Below are positions 8,913-21,247 of a stretch of DNA of 64,000 nucleotides, one piece after another; the stretch's first letter is position 1, and each line of letters begins with the position of its first letter. Origin of the DNA: Candidatus Zixiibacteriota bacterium (GTDB taxonomy: Bacteria > Zixibacteria > MSB-5A5 > DSPP01); assembly GCA_022614805.1 (NCBI GenBank), contig JAKEHY010000038.1, forward strand, positions 252,270-316,269. The letters run 5' to 3'. The notes beneath the pieces are model-generated. The model ran no database searches and was not told the origin of the DNA. It saw only the letters and a list, made by a program, of their open reading frames with translations. Position numbers and translations under genes: made by a program.

Positions 8913-11023
8913 GCGAAGCTCGAAATCCGCTGGATTACATCTTCCGCCCCCGTTCGGTGGCGGTGGTGGGGGCTTCGCCCAAAAAGGGAACCATCGGCCG
9001 GGAGCTTTTGCACAATATTATTGAAGGGGGATTCAACGGCAGCGTTTTTCCGGTCAACCCGAACTATCCGGTCATCCATTCGATCAAATGCTATTCCAAA
9101 GTCGGCGAAATCCCGGACGCCGTTGATTTGGCCATCATCATTGTGCCGCGCGACTTTGTTATGGGAGTGGTGGATGACTGCGGCAAAAAAGGGGTGCGCG
9201 GGCTGGTGGTCATCACCGCCGGATTCAAGGAAGCCGGCCCGAAGGGGGTTGAACTGGAAAAGCAGTTGAAGGAAAAAGTGGTCGGTTATGGAATGCGGAT
9301 GATTGGCCCCAACTGCTTCGGGGTGGTCAACACTAATCCCGATATCCGACTTTACGCCACTTTTGGCAAGACCCAGCCCCTAGCCGGTAAAATCGGCTTC
9401 ATTTCCCAATCCGGGGCAATGGGGGAATCGATGCTTTACCATGCGCAACAAATCGGACTGGGAATTTCGCAGTTCGCCTCCATTGGCAACAAGGCGGACG
9501 TTTCCGGCAACGACCTCTTAGAATACTGGCGGGAGGATTCTCAAACAGAGGTCATTTTGATGTATCTGGAAAACTTCGGCAACCCGCTCAAGTTCACCAA
9601 AATCGCCCGCGAGCTTTCGCGAAAAAAACCGATGATTGTGGTCAAGTCCGGCCGCACCCTAGCCGGCTCTCGGGCCGCCGTTTCCCATACCGGCTCTCTG
9701 GCCGGGCTGGATATCGGCGTGGATGCCCTGCTCGAACAAGCTGGGGTTTTGCGGGTTTCATCGGTGGAGGAAATGTTCGATTTGGCCACTGCATTTTCTC
9801 TCCAAACGGTTCCCGCCGGCTCAAAGGTAGCCATCGTCACCAACGCAGGGGGGCCGGGGATAATCACCACCGATGCGGTCGTGCAAATGGGGCTTTCACT
9901 GGCAAAGTTTTCTGATGCAACCAAGGAGGCCATACGTACCGCCGTGCCGGAAGCGGCCAACCTGGAAAATCCGGTGGATTTAATCGCCACCGCCGATGCC
10001 AAAGCTTACGGCGCGGCGCTGGCCGCCGTGATGGCCGATCCGGCCGTCGATTCGGTCATCGTTTTGTTTGTGCCGCCCATCAACATCGACCAGATGGCGG
10101 TGGCCCAATCGATTCTGGAGGTTCATTCTCGCTTCAAGAAACCGATTTATACTTCGCTTATGGGGGTTTCTGAAAACTCCCCGCCGGTGTCCTTGCTGCG
10201 GGATAATTCCATTCCGGCCTATGCCTTTCCGGAATCGATAGTCAAGTCATTAGCCGGTTTGGAACGATACCGGGTTTGGTCGGCACGCCCGGAATCGGTA
10301 TTCCCCAAGTTTAAGGTCAATCGGAAGGCCGCTGGAGAGCTTCTCGAAAAAGCCAAAACTTGCGGCGGGAAGATTCTGGGCCTTGAGGCGCTCGAGCTTT
10401 TGGGCGCCTATGGCATCCCCGTGGTGCCGTCCAAAATGGCCGGGAACCCGGACGAGCTTTTGGAGGCGGCGGTGAAAATCGGGTTTCCTCTTGTTTTAAA
10501 AATCAACGACCCGAAGTTAGTGCACAAAACCGAAATCGGGGGGGTGATTGCCGATTTGCGCACAAAAGAAGAGGTTCTGGATGCCTACTCGAAATTGCAA
10601 AAAAGCTACGAAAAGGCCTTGCCCGGCGGCAAATTCACCGGTGTTTTGGTCCAGAGAATGATTAAAGGGGGGGTGGAAACGGTTTTTGGGATTACGCTGG
10701 ACCGTTCCTACGGGCCTTTGATGATGTTTGGGTTGGGCGGGGTGTTCGTCGAAGTCATTAAAGACGTAAGTTTCCGGTTGCATCCGCTTTCCAAAACAGA
10801 TGCCGGGGAGATGGTGCGCTCGGTCAAGGCTTTTCCGCTTCTTTCCGGCTTTCGCGGCTCCAAGCCGGTGCAGATTGACAAGCTGGAAGAGGTGCTTTTG
10901 CGACTTTCGCAACTGGTCGGAGATTTTCCGGAGATTTTAGAACTGGATATCAACCCTTTCTTTGCCACCCCCGAGGCCGAGAACTGCGCGGCTGTGGACT
11001 GCCGTATAGTCGTTAGCGTATAA
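8909..11023 (+). CDS. ADP-forming acyl-CoA/acetyl-CoA synthetase (fused alpha-beta)
   Basis: 704 residues when started at GTG 8909, which overlaps the previous TGA. It converts acyl-CoA, ADP and phosphate to the acid, CoA and ATP, or the reverse. The CoA-binding Rossmann part opens with RSVAVVGASPKKG. The ligase part has GFISQSGAMGESM and SHTGSLAG, a motif containing the His phosphorylated in this family. The C-terminal ATP-grasp part has VLKINDPKLVHKTEIGGV and ends in ELDINPFF. Alpha and beta parts are in one chain, as in many bacteria and archaea. A role in acetate formation with energy conservation fits; a protein acetyltransferase domain is absent. Confidence 0.9.
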   Translation: MSEARNPLDYIFRPRSVAVVGASPKKGTIGRELLHNIIEGGFNGSVFPVNPNYPVIHSIKCYSKVGEIPDAVDLAIIIVPRDFVMGVVDDCGKKGVRGLVVITAGFKEAGPKGVELEKQLKEKVVGYGMRMIGPNCFGVVNTNPDIRLYATFGKTQPLAGKIGFISQSGAMGESMLYHAQQIGLGISQFASIGNKADVSGNDLLEYWREDSQTEVILMYLENFGNPLKFTKIARELSRKKPMIVVKSGRTLAGSRAAVSHTGSLAGLDIGVDALLEQAGVLRVSSVEEMFDLATAFSLQTVPAGSKVAIVTNAGGPGIITTDAVVQMGLSLAKFSDATKEAIRTAVPEAANLENPVDLIATADAKAYGAALAAVMADPAVDSVIVLFVPPINIDQMAVAQSILEVHSRFKKPIYTSLMGVSENSPPVSLLRDNSIPAYAFPESIVKSLAGLERYRVWSARPESVFPKFKVNRKAAGELLEKAKTCGGKILGLEALELLGAYGIPVVPSKMAGNPDELLEAAVKIGFPLVLKINDPKLVHKTEIGGVIADLRTKEEVLDAYSKLQKSYEKALPGGKFTGVLVQRMIKGGVETVFGITLDRSYGPLMMFGLGGVFVEVIKDVSFRLHPLSKTDAGEMVRSVKAFPLLSGFRGSKPVQIDKLEEVLLRLSQLVGDFPEILELDINPFFATPEAENCAAVDCRIVVSV

Positions 11024-11090
11024 TGCGGGGGTGTGTCGGGAGTTATTTCCGACACTTGCGTCAGGTGTAACTTCTGACGCCTTATAGGAA

Positions 11091-12635
11091 TTATTCCCAG
11101 TCAGGCTTGGGGGGTGAGGGGGAAGGGGTTGGAGTCTCTCCGGGATTGGCCGCTGTGTGCGACCTGGCATCCAGAAGAATGTCCGACTCTTCTTCGGCAG
11201 TCGGCTCGGAGCCGTTGCCCCCGGTCCGTTTGCGGAAGCGGGCGGCGCGGATACCCATCTCCTCGCGGTATTTGGTCACCGTCCGCCGGGCCAAAGGAAT
11301 CCCTTCCGCCTTCAGCTTGGCGAAAATTTCCTGGTCGGAAAGGGGATGGGTCGGATTCTCCGTCTTGATAATTTCGGCCAGCCGTTGCTTCACTTTCTTT
11401 TTGGACAAATCCTCGCCGGAGTCGGTCGGCAGCCCGGCGTTGAAGAAGTAGCGAATCTCGTAAACCCCCTGCGGGGTCTGCACGTACTTGTCGTTGGCGA
11501 CGCGGGAGATGGTGGCCACGTGCAGCCCCAGCTTTTGGGCCACTTGCTCCATCGTCAAGGGCTTCAAAAATTCCGCCCCGTTTTCGAAAAACTCCTTCTG
11601 CTCCTCCACGATGGCCTGCATCACCCGCACCATGGTCGAACGGCGCTGGTTGATGGCGTTCAAGAGCCAGCGGGCCTGCATGAATTTTTCCTTGATGAAA
11701 TTTTTCTCCTCCGTGGAGCTGGAGGAGCCTTTTTTAAGCAGGTCCTTATAGGCCGAAGAGACTCTAAGCCGGGGGATGTACTTGTCGTTGTGGAAAATTA
11801 CCAACTCCTCCCCCACCCGCTCGACAATCAAATCCGGCACCACGGGCTGGGCCGCCCGGGAAAAGCGCCCCATCGCCGGGCGGGGGGATAGCGAGCGGAT
11901 GATGGCCATCTCCTCCTCGATTTTCTCCGGGGTGGCGCCCAACAGTTTGGCCAGCTGGAAGGAGCTTTTTTTGTCAAGGTCCTGCAGGTACTTCTCCACA
12001 ATCTCGTAGGCTAGGGAGTCTTCTTCTCCTCTTTGGCGCAACTGAATCAGGAGGCACTCTTTCAAATCGCGTGCTGCCGCGCCGGGGGGGTCGAAATTCT
12101 GGATGTGGGCCAGCACCTTGCCGACCAGCTCCTTATCGACCTGCAGGGCATCGGCGATTTCCTCCAGCGACATCGTCAAAAAGCCGTTTTCGTCGATGTT
12201 GCCGATGATAAACTGCCCCACCTGATGCTCGGCGGGGGAGAGCTTGGAAAGATTAAGCTGTTCCAGAAGGTGTTCGAAAAGGGTTTTTTCGGTGGTTTGG
12301 GAGCGTTCCAAGGTTTCTTCCGAGTTTTCCTTTTCGTGGCGGGCCAAAAAGAGTTCGTCGTTGTCCTGTAGATAGGCATCCCAGTCAATCTTGTCATTTT
12401 CGGCCGGAAGCTCTGGTTCCTTTTCTTCGGCCGGTGCCTCCAGGTCCATTTCGGGCTCGGGAGTGGCTTCTAAGTCCTCTTCCAGCATAGGGTTAGTTTG
12501 GAGCTCATGGCGCAGCATTTGCTCTAATTTCAAAATCGGGACCGTGAGCATGTTCAAGGACTGAATCAATTGGGGGGCAATGGTTTGCCTTAGCCCTACT
12601 TTCAGTCCGAGTGTTGGTCTTCCGAAGTCTGCCAT
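11091..12635 (-). CDS. rpoN: RNA polymerase sigma-54 factor
   Basis: 514 residues. The N-terminal activator-interacting region has GLRQTIAPQLIQSLNML and a Gln/Leu-rich start, followed by an acidic linker. The core-binding and DNA-binding parts follow, with the diagnostic RpoN box ARRTVTKYREEMGI near the C-terminus, after a helix-turn-helix. GGGGGAAAGAG precedes the ATG. It directs transcription from -24/-12 promoters and needs an AAA+ activator such as the one at 659-3484. The gene is the last of kdsD-lptC-lptB-rpoN, a conserved arrangement in Gram-negative bacteria. A short C-terminal tail after the box (Pro/Ser-rich) is unusual but unremarkable. Confidence 0.97.
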   Translation of the reverse strand: MADFGRPTLGLKVGLRQTIAPQLIQSLNMLTVPILKLEQMLRHELQTNPMLEEDLEATPEPEMDLEAPAEEKEPELPAENDKIDWDAYLQDNDELFLARHEKENSEETLERSQTTEKTLFEHLLEQLNLSKLSPAEHQVGQFIIGNIDENGFLTMSLEEIADALQVDKELVGKVLAHIQNFDPPGAAARDLKECLLIQLRQRGEEDSLAYEIVEKYLQDLDKKSSFQLAKLLGATPEKIEEEMAIIRSLSPRPAMGRFSRAAQPVVPDLIVERVGEELVIFHNDKYIPRLRVSSAYKDLLKKGSSSSTEEKNFIKEKFMQARWLLNAINQRRSTMVRVMQAIVEEQKEFFENGAEFLKPLTMEQVAQKLGLHVATISRVANDKYVQTPQGVYEIRYFFNAGLPTDSGEDLSKKKVKQRLAEIIKTENPTHPLSDQEIFAKLKAEGIPLARRTVTKYREEMGIRAARFRKRTGGNGSEPTAEEESDILLDARSHTAANPGETPTPSPSPPKPDWE

Positions 12636-12675
12636 TCTCTTTCCCCCTGCCTTTAGTTTCGGCAGGTGGCCTCTT

Positions 12676-13443
12676 TTAATTTAACCTAAACTTCTCTCCA
12701 AGATAGATTTTTCGGGCTTCGGGGTCGGAGGCCAGATGTTCCGAAGTGCCGGAAGTCAGAATCTTCCCATCGCATATAATATACGCACGATTGGTGATGG
12801 ATAGAGTGGCTCCCACATTATGGTCGGTAATCAAAAGTCCAAGCCCCTTGACTTTCAACTGGGAGATAATCTTCTGAATTTCCTCCACGGTTATCGGGTC
12901 GATGCCGGCAAACGGCTCGTCCAGAAGCAAAAAACGGGGGTCGGCCGCCAGCGCCCGGCCGATTTCCACCCTTCGCCGCTCACCGCCGGAAAGGGCGTAT
13001 CCTTTGTTTTTAGCCAGCCGGGTTATGGCCAATTCTTCCAGAATCTGTTCCATTCTTTTCCTGCGGGCGGCCCTATCCTTGACCCGCACTTCCAAAACGG
13101 CAAGGATGTTTTCCGCCACGGTGAGCTTACGGAATACGGAGGGTTCTTGGGCCAGGTAGCCGATGCCGGAGAGAGCCCGTTTGGCCATCGAAAAGGGAGT
13201 TATGTCCATTTCTCCCAAAAGCACTTTTCCCTCCTCCGGCCGGATGAAACCGATAATCATATGAAAGGTGGTGGTTTTGCCGGCGCCGTTGGGCCCCAGA
13301 AGCCCCACCACCTCGCCCGGATGGACTTCGATGGAAACCCCATCCACCACCCGCCGGCTGAGGTAAGTTTTCGCCAAATTGGCGCTTTTCAAAACTGGCT
13401 TGCCGCTCGCTTTAAAATAGCCGGTCGAAACGTCGCTGCTCAC
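12676..13443 (-). CDS. lptB: LPS export ABC transporter ATP-binding protein LptB
   Basis: 255 residues. It is the cytoplasmic ATPase that powers LPS extraction from the inner membrane with LptF/LptG and LptC. Walker A is GPNGAGKT (50-57); the Q-loop, the signature LSGGERRRVEI and the Walker B/D-loop LLLDEPFAGIDP follow, then the switch His in ITDHNV. The N-terminal extension of about 18 residues before the ABC core is dispensable in appearance. The GTG start overlaps the lptC stop (GTGA), so the two are translationally coupled. lptF/lptG are not in the window. Confidence 0.95.
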   Translation of the reverse strand: MSSDVSTGYFKASGKPVLKSANLAKTYLSRRVVDGVSIEVHPGEVVGLLGPNGAGKTTTFHMIIGFIRPEEGKVLLGEMDITPFSMAKRALSGIGYLAQEPSVFRKLTVAENILAVLEVRVKDRAARRKRMEQILEELAITRLAKNKGYALSGGERRRVEIGRALAADPRFLLLDEPFAGIDPITVEEIQKIISQLKVKGLGLLITDHNVGATLSITNRAYIICDGKILTSGTSEHLASDPEARKIYLGEKFRLN

Positions 13444-13982
13444 TCCGTTTCCTCCTTGGGCACCTTTACCTCTCCCGCCGGATTTTTCAGGTGGTAGCTG
13501 GTAAAATGGGGGTCGGTGACGAGCCCGCTGCCGGTCAAAATCGAACCATCCTTTTTGACGATTTTTACAAAACCCTCGGTCATAACCCGGCCGTTAGCCT
13601 GGTCCCATTTCAAGGAATCAGCATCGATTTCCGTGCCGTTGGCATACAACACCTTTACCTGTCCCCGCAGTTCCACGTAACGGGTTCTTTCAACGGCCGT
13701 TCCGGAGTCGGCGGTCACCCGGGCCTGTTCGTTTCCCGATGAATCGTAAAAAATTCCGTTTATATCGTATAAAAACATAGGTTCCCGATTGGCGTAGCGC
13801 ACAATTCTATCCGCCTTAATCTGCGAAGTAAGGGTCCCCCGACTGGTCAAGGTTATGGTGGAGTTGAACAGCACCTCATCCGGCTCGGAGGGAGCCGGGT
13901 GGGGAAGCAAAGCGGGGGTTTGTTTCTGGCAGGCGGAAAGCAAAAACACCAAAGCGAGCATCGCGACTTTTACACTTCTCAT
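13440..13982 (-). CDS. lptC: LptC-like LPS export protein with lipobox
   Basis: 180 residues. A signal sequence ends in LLSAC, a lipoprotein processing site, whereas the classic LptC is anchored by one transmembrane helix. The remainder is strand-rich with repeated patterns of the LptA/LptC jellyroll (ADRIVRYANREPMFLYD, VELRGQVKV, ADSLKWDQANGRVMTEG). Known LptC receives LPS from LptB2FG and passes it to LptA. Here lptB follows directly and no lptA-type gene stands between them. The single protein might cover part of the bridge, or lptA may be elsewhere; neither is shown. Confidence 0.8.
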   Translation of the reverse strand: MRSVKVAMLALVFLLSACQKQTPALLPHPAPSEPDEVLFNSTITLTSRGTLTSQIKADRIVRYANREPMFLYDINGIFYDSSGNEQARVTADSGTAVERTRYVELRGQVKVLYANGTEIDADSLKWDQANGRVMTEGFVKIVKKDGSILTGSGLVTDPHFTSYHLKNPAGEVKVPKEETE

Positions 13983-13988
13983 ACCGCC

Positions 13989-15041
13989 TCAAATGACCCC
14001 CGCTTGCAACAGGTCGTGCAGGTGCAGAATTCCCATCAGCTTACGGCCGGAGGTTACCGCCAGAACGGTGATTTTATGCTCTTCCATCTGATTTAAGGCG
14101 GCCGCCGCCAGGGCCTCCGGGCGGGCGGTCTTTGGGCTGGCCGACATCACGTCGGAGGCGGGCAGTTCCATAAACTCCTTTTTCTTTTCCACCAGACGGC
14201 GCAAATCCCCATCGGTAAAAATCCCCAAAAGCTCACCTTTTTCGTTCACGACTGTAGTGGCGCCCAGCCGTTTGGAGGTCATCTCCAGAATCGCTTCCTT
14301 CACGGGCGTCTCCGGACTCACTTTCGGAACGCCTTCGCCCGTGTGCATCAGGTCCTCCACCTTAAGCCAAAGCTTTTTCCCCAAGCTGCCGCCCGGATGG
14401 AGCAGGGCGAAATCCTCCGGCGAAAAGTTCCGTTCCTCCAGAACGGCCAGAGCCAGGGCATCCCCCATCACCAAGGCGGCCGTGGAAGAGGAAGTGGGCG
14501 CCAAGTTGTTGGGGCAGGCCTCTTCCTCCACCGAAACGTCCAGCGTCAGGTCGCTTTTTTCGGCCATCGGCGAGCGGGGGTTGCCGGTTATGGATATTAT
14601 CGGCACGGCGATGCGCCTAAGCATTGGGAAAAGCTGGAACACTTCTTCCGTGGAACCGGATTTGGAAACGGCGATGACAACATCCCCCTTTTTGACCAGA
14701 CCCAAATCGCCGTGAATCCCCTCCGCCGCGTGCAAAAAGAAAGCCGGAGTTCCGGTTGAAGAAAGGGTGGCGGCAATCTTGCGCCCCACGATGCCGGATT
14801 TCCCCAGGCCGGTGACGATTACGCGACCTTTGCATTTGAGCAGAAGCTCGACGGCTTGCTCAAACTGGCCGTTCAGCCGGTCGGTCAACTGCGCTACGGC
14901 TCCCGCTTCCACTTCAATCACGCGGCGGGCAAATTTCAAAATGGAAGAAGCCGGGCCGTTGGCGGCGTTCTTACCACCGCCTGGAACAGCGGTTTTGTTT
15001 CCCGAGGACTTCGGGGCTACTGGTATTGTGGTTTTTCCCAT
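13989..15041 (-). CDS. kdsD: D-arabinose-5-phosphate isomerase
   Basis: About 350 residues from ATG 15041; a TTG at 15071 would add ten. It isomerises ribulose-5-phosphate to arabinose-5-phosphate, the first committed precursor of Kdo. The SIS domain shows GKSGIVGRKIAATLSSTG and AVSKSGSTEEV, then PGGSLGK, followed by two CBS domains (VEDLMHTGEGVPKV and SDVMSASPKTARPEA). The N-terminal ~30 residues are low-complexity and not part of the family core. It lies next to lptC and near kdsA and kdsB, so nearly the whole Kdo route is local. Confidence 0.93.
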   Translation of the reverse strand: MGKTTIPVAPKSSGNKTAVPGGGKNAANGPASSILKFARRVIEVEAGAVAQLTDRLNGQFEQAVELLLKCKGRVIVTGLGKSGIVGRKIAATLSSTGTPAFFLHAAEGIHGDLGLVKKGDVVIAVSKSGSTEEVFQLFPMLRRIAVPIISITGNPRSPMAEKSDLTLDVSVEEEACPNNLAPTSSSTAALVMGDALALAVLEERNFSPEDFALLHPGGSLGKKLWLKVEDLMHTGEGVPKVSPETPVKEAILEMTSKRLGATTVVNEKGELLGIFTDGDLRRLVEKKKEFMELPASDVMSASPKTARPEALAAAALNQMEEHKITVLAVTSGRKLMGILHLHDLLQAGVI

Positions 15042-15135
15042 CCTACGCGCTGGTGGAAGGAATATAAGCAATGCCGGAGGGAATTACAATGAGTTATGGC
15101 GATTTTCCCGGGAGTCTGGGTATATTCTCCAGGAT

Positions 15136-15987
15136 ATGAAACCGAATCGGTTTCCGGGTTACGGATGGGCAGGTTTGGCCGTTATTTTTCTGGCCGAAGT
15201 TTTACTCTTCATTGAGTTCAGACCGGTTGGCACTTTTTTCACACCGCTGGTTTGGACCGGCTGCATTCTTTTTATTGATGCCCTCGCTTTCAAGAAACGC
15301 GGAGCCTCCTACCTCGTCACCCGCCGCCGCGAATTTCTGACCCTGCTTCCCGTTTCGGTACTTTTCTGGCTGGTTTTTGAGGGCTACAATCTTTTCCTCG
15401 ACAATTGGCGCTACGTCGGTTTGCCGGAAAATCTCTGGATTCGGATTTTCGGCTACACCTGGTCTTTTGCCGCCATCTGGCCGGCCGTTCTCGAAACTAA
15501 CGAATTGCTTTTGGCTTTTGGAGTTTGCCGCACCGCGCGAATACGACCGCTTGACTTTTCGAACAGGGTGCTGAACGTTTTTATTCTTTTTGGGGCTGTT
15601 GAGCTGCTCCTCCCCATTCTTTTTCCTTCCCGCTGGTGGGGCATTCTGGTCTGGACCGGTTTTGTCTTTCTTTTGGACCCCCTCAATTTCCGCTGGGGCC
15701 GGCCTTCTATAATTGCCGAATTCCGGCGGGGTCGCCTGCAGCTTTTTCTGACCCTGATGCTGTCCGGCCTCATTTGCGGTTTTTTATGGGAATTCTGGAA
15801 CTTTTGGGCCGGGGCGAAGTGGGTTTACTACGTTCCGGTTTTGGCAGATGTTAAGATTTTTGAAATGCCGGTGGTAGGGTACTTCGGTTTCTTAGCCTTT
15901 GCCTTGGAGGTGTTCGTTATGTACCACTTCGTTCGGCCCTGGCTTTTGAAAGAGGCCGTCAGCGCCTCGCAACAATTGCAGGGGTAA
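15136..15987 (+). CDS. Multi-pass membrane protein, unknown
   Basis: 283 residues from ATG 15136 (CCAGGA just upstream). About eight transmembrane segments, rich in Trp and Phe, with an internal similarity between LVWTGCILFIDALAF and LVWTGFVFLLDPLNF that hints at a tandem duplication of two four-helix halves. No catalytic motif is recognised. It is on the plus strand between the two minus-strand Kdo/LPS groups, converging with kdsA with no gap, so it interrupts what would otherwise be one operon. Confidence 0.65.
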   Translation: MKPNRFPGYGWAGLAVIFLAEVLLFIEFRPVGTFFTPLVWTGCILFIDALAFKKRGASYLVTRRREFLTLLPVSVLFWLVFEGYNLFLDNWRYVGLPENLWIRIFGYTWSFAAIWPAVLETNELLLAFGVCRTARIRPLDFSNRVLNVFILFGAVELLLPILFPSRWWGILVWTGFVFLLDPLNFRWGRPSIIAEFRRGRLQLFLTLMLSGLICGFLWEFWNFWAGAKWVYYVPVLADVKIFEMPVVGYFGFLAFALEVFVMYHFVRPWLLKEAVSASQQLQG

Positions 15988-19624
<3,637 letters not shown>

Positions 19625-19628
<4 letters not shown>

Positions 19629-19909
19629 AATACCCGGGGAACTTTAAAGAAGTTATCCTTGCGGTCGGGGGCGTTGGCCAGTGCCTCCTCCACCGACAGG
19701 GAGGGTTCGACCACATCTTCCCGCCAGGCGGGTGGCAAGGGAACCACCGTCTCGTATTCGGTTATGCCGGAGGTGTCCACTTTTTGAATCTGGCCGACGT
19801 ATTCGAGTACGGAGGAAAGCTCCCTGGCAAAACGGGCCTTCTCCTCTTCCGACAAGGCCAGCCGTGCCAGTTTGGCATAGCGTTCCACATCGGAAGGTTG
19901 AAAAGTCAT
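19625..19909 (-). CDS. gatC: Asp/Glu-tRNA amidotransferase subunit C
   Basis: 94 residues, standard size. GatC holds GatA and GatB together in the complex that converts misacylated Asp-tRNA(Asn) or Glu-tRNA(Gln). It has VERYAKLARLALSEEEKARF, LEYVGQIQKVDTSGI and a final DNFFKVPRVL. It heads the minus-strand group gatC-kdsB-pyrG; gatA, its usual next neighbour, is not here. A diverged, truncated second copy of its 5' end is at 21059-21190. Confidence 0.93.
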
Positions 19910-19978
19910 AGGGATATGATAGAGGAAAATGAATCGATGTCAAGGATGACCTTTCCAACAACCAAAAGTCGCCTGGCT

Positions 19979-20261
19979 GCCACAAGTTACGCATGTATTG
20001 TTGCCAGACATGGGTAACAAATGAAAAAACGCCCCTGGCATCTACAGAGCGTGACCGGTGGTAACCCAACCGGGTCCCAGCTTGATCCAAACCGACTAGA
20101 CAAGTTTTTACATGCGAGACAGATATCCAAAACCGCTTAGCCCCCCGGCCTCCGCCGGGGGGATTCGTTTCCCAGGGGCAGAGGCCCCTGGGCTAACCTT
20201 TGGGTGGGCGCAAAAAAAGTGTTACCCATGTCTGGGTACTGTACAGCCACAAGTTACGCAT
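19979..20261. repeat. Transposon-like remnant bounded by direct and inverted repeats
   Basis: A 16-base sequence GCCACAAGTTACGCAT occurs at 19979-19994 and again in the same orientation at 20246-20261. Inside these, CCAGACATGGGTAAC (20004-20018) is the exact reverse complement of GTTACCCATGTCTGG (20221-20235). The unit GTTAC(G/C)CAT thus occurs four times, in mixed orientation, as in the multi-site ends of some IS families (IS21 and IS481 types). The 200-base interior has no coding capacity, so this is a miniature or decayed element. Confidence 0.6.
20137..20196. repeat. Double GC-rich hairpin with closing stem
   Basis: Two strong hairpins, CCCCCCGG/CCGGGGGG around a CCTCCG-type loop (20141-20162) and CCCAGGGGC/GCCCCTGGG (20171-20192), are enclosed by TTAGCC (20137-20142) and GGCTAA (20191-20196). 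The three-stem shape resembles REP-type elements. It lies inside the repeat-bounded remnant. Confidence 0.6.
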
Positions 20262-20385
20262 CCCTTGCTTTTCCATCGGCGGCAGATTAAATTAGGTGCA
20301 CGTTCGGCATAGCCCGAAGTTTTGGGCGGAGGGATGACCGCCGCCCGGCTTTGCAAACGTTGACGCCCGGCAAGGGCAATACAAG

Positions 20386-21075
20386 ATGAAAAGCGCGACA
20401 AACAACCCCGCTATCGGCATAGAAAGGGAAGAGGCCAAACCCGTGACCGTGACCAAAAAACGCAGGAACCTGCAAGGGTATTTGGACGAAGTTCCAGACC
20501 GCATTTATCTCGGTCTCGTCCGCATCCACGAGCTTTCCCGGGACGGCCTCATCGAAAACCGAAAGGCGACCGCCGCCATTCAGGAAGCGCTGGGCCTGGA
20601 GGCCTATCCGCCGCAGGCGGTCAGACGGCTTACCGGCATTTTCTCCCATCGGGGCTATCTGGAAAAAGTGATAAAGGGAGGAATGTTGAAGGGGTACCGC
20701 ATAACCGATTTGGGAAAGCAGGTTATCGCGCGGGAAATTCAGCCGGGCAGCGAAAAGGCCCGGCCGGGCAGAAGGCTGGTTTTTCGGCTTCCCAAGCTCT
20801 CGGAGGAGGATTTCCGGACCCTGATGGAAAGAGCCAAAGCGTTCGAAGAGGCCAGCCGGAAGCTGAAACAGAACGAGAAGGACCTGGCGGCCCTCAAGAA
20901 AAAAAAGGAAAAGCTAACCGCCCGCCGGGACCGCTTCACCGAGCAAATTAACGAGCTGGTTTCCCAGCAGGCCGGCATTTTGGAAGAGAATCAGGGGCTA
21001 CGAAAGCTTGTTTCCCAGTCGACTTTGGCCGCCGAGAAATTACGAGAGATACGGGACATTATCCAGCGGGGCTGA
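20386..21075 (+). CDS. Unknown protein: winged-helix-like N-terminus and long coiled coil
   Basis: 229 residues. After a charged start, residues ~25-115 look like a helix-rich DNA-binding or wing-type fold (DRIYLGLVRIHELSRDG, ALGLEAYPPQAVRRL, GYRITDLGKQVIARE). Residues ~135-225 are a continuous coiled coil rich in K/E/L. It has no recognisable enzyme motif. Its AAGGG before ATG 20386 is an adequate ribosome site. It sits alone in the accessory block after the transposon-like repeats, and its 3' end overlaps the broken gatC on the other strand. It could be a regulator or a structural partner; nothing here decides. Confidence 0.6.
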   Translation: MKSATNNPAIGIEREEAKPVTVTKKRRNLQGYLDEVPDRIYLGLVRIHELSRDGLIENRKATAAIQEALGLEAYPPQAVRRLTGIFSHRGYLEKVIKGGMLKGYRITDLGKQVIAREIQPGSEKARPGRRLVFRLPKLSEEDFRTLMERAKAFEEASRKLKQNEKDLAALKKKKEKLTARRDRFTEQINELVSQQAGILEENQGLRKLVSQSTLAAEKLREIRDIIQRG

Positions 21076-21190
21076 CCCGCTCCCACCACTTACCCAATCG
21101 GGTTTTTTCCTCTTTTGTCAAAGCCAAGCGGGCCAGTTTGGCGTAACGGCCCACGTCGGAAGGTTTAGAAATTATGACCGGGTGATACAT
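21059..21190 (-). pseudogene. Truncated, diverged gatC fragment
   Basis: On the minus strand this reads ISKPSDVGRYAKLARLALT followed by KEEKTRLGK, clearly matching the GatC N-terminus of 19625-19909 (QPSDVERYAKLARLALSEEEKARF). It then runs into an unrelated end (WWERVSPAG, stop). About 30 codons are homologous and the C-terminal two thirds are missing. The DNA similarity is also visible but not exact, so the copy is old or came from a related genome. Confidence 0.75.
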
Positions 21191-21247
21191 TCTCTTTTTT
21201 CGTTGCCCAATGACCGCTGGCAGAAAACCCGGAACTCGGAAGAGAAG

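Noticed and set aside
14767-15135. Long N-terminal extension of the membrane protein at 15136
   Set aside because: It is antisense to kdsD, and ATG 15136 has a ribosome site and begins the membrane protein cleanly.
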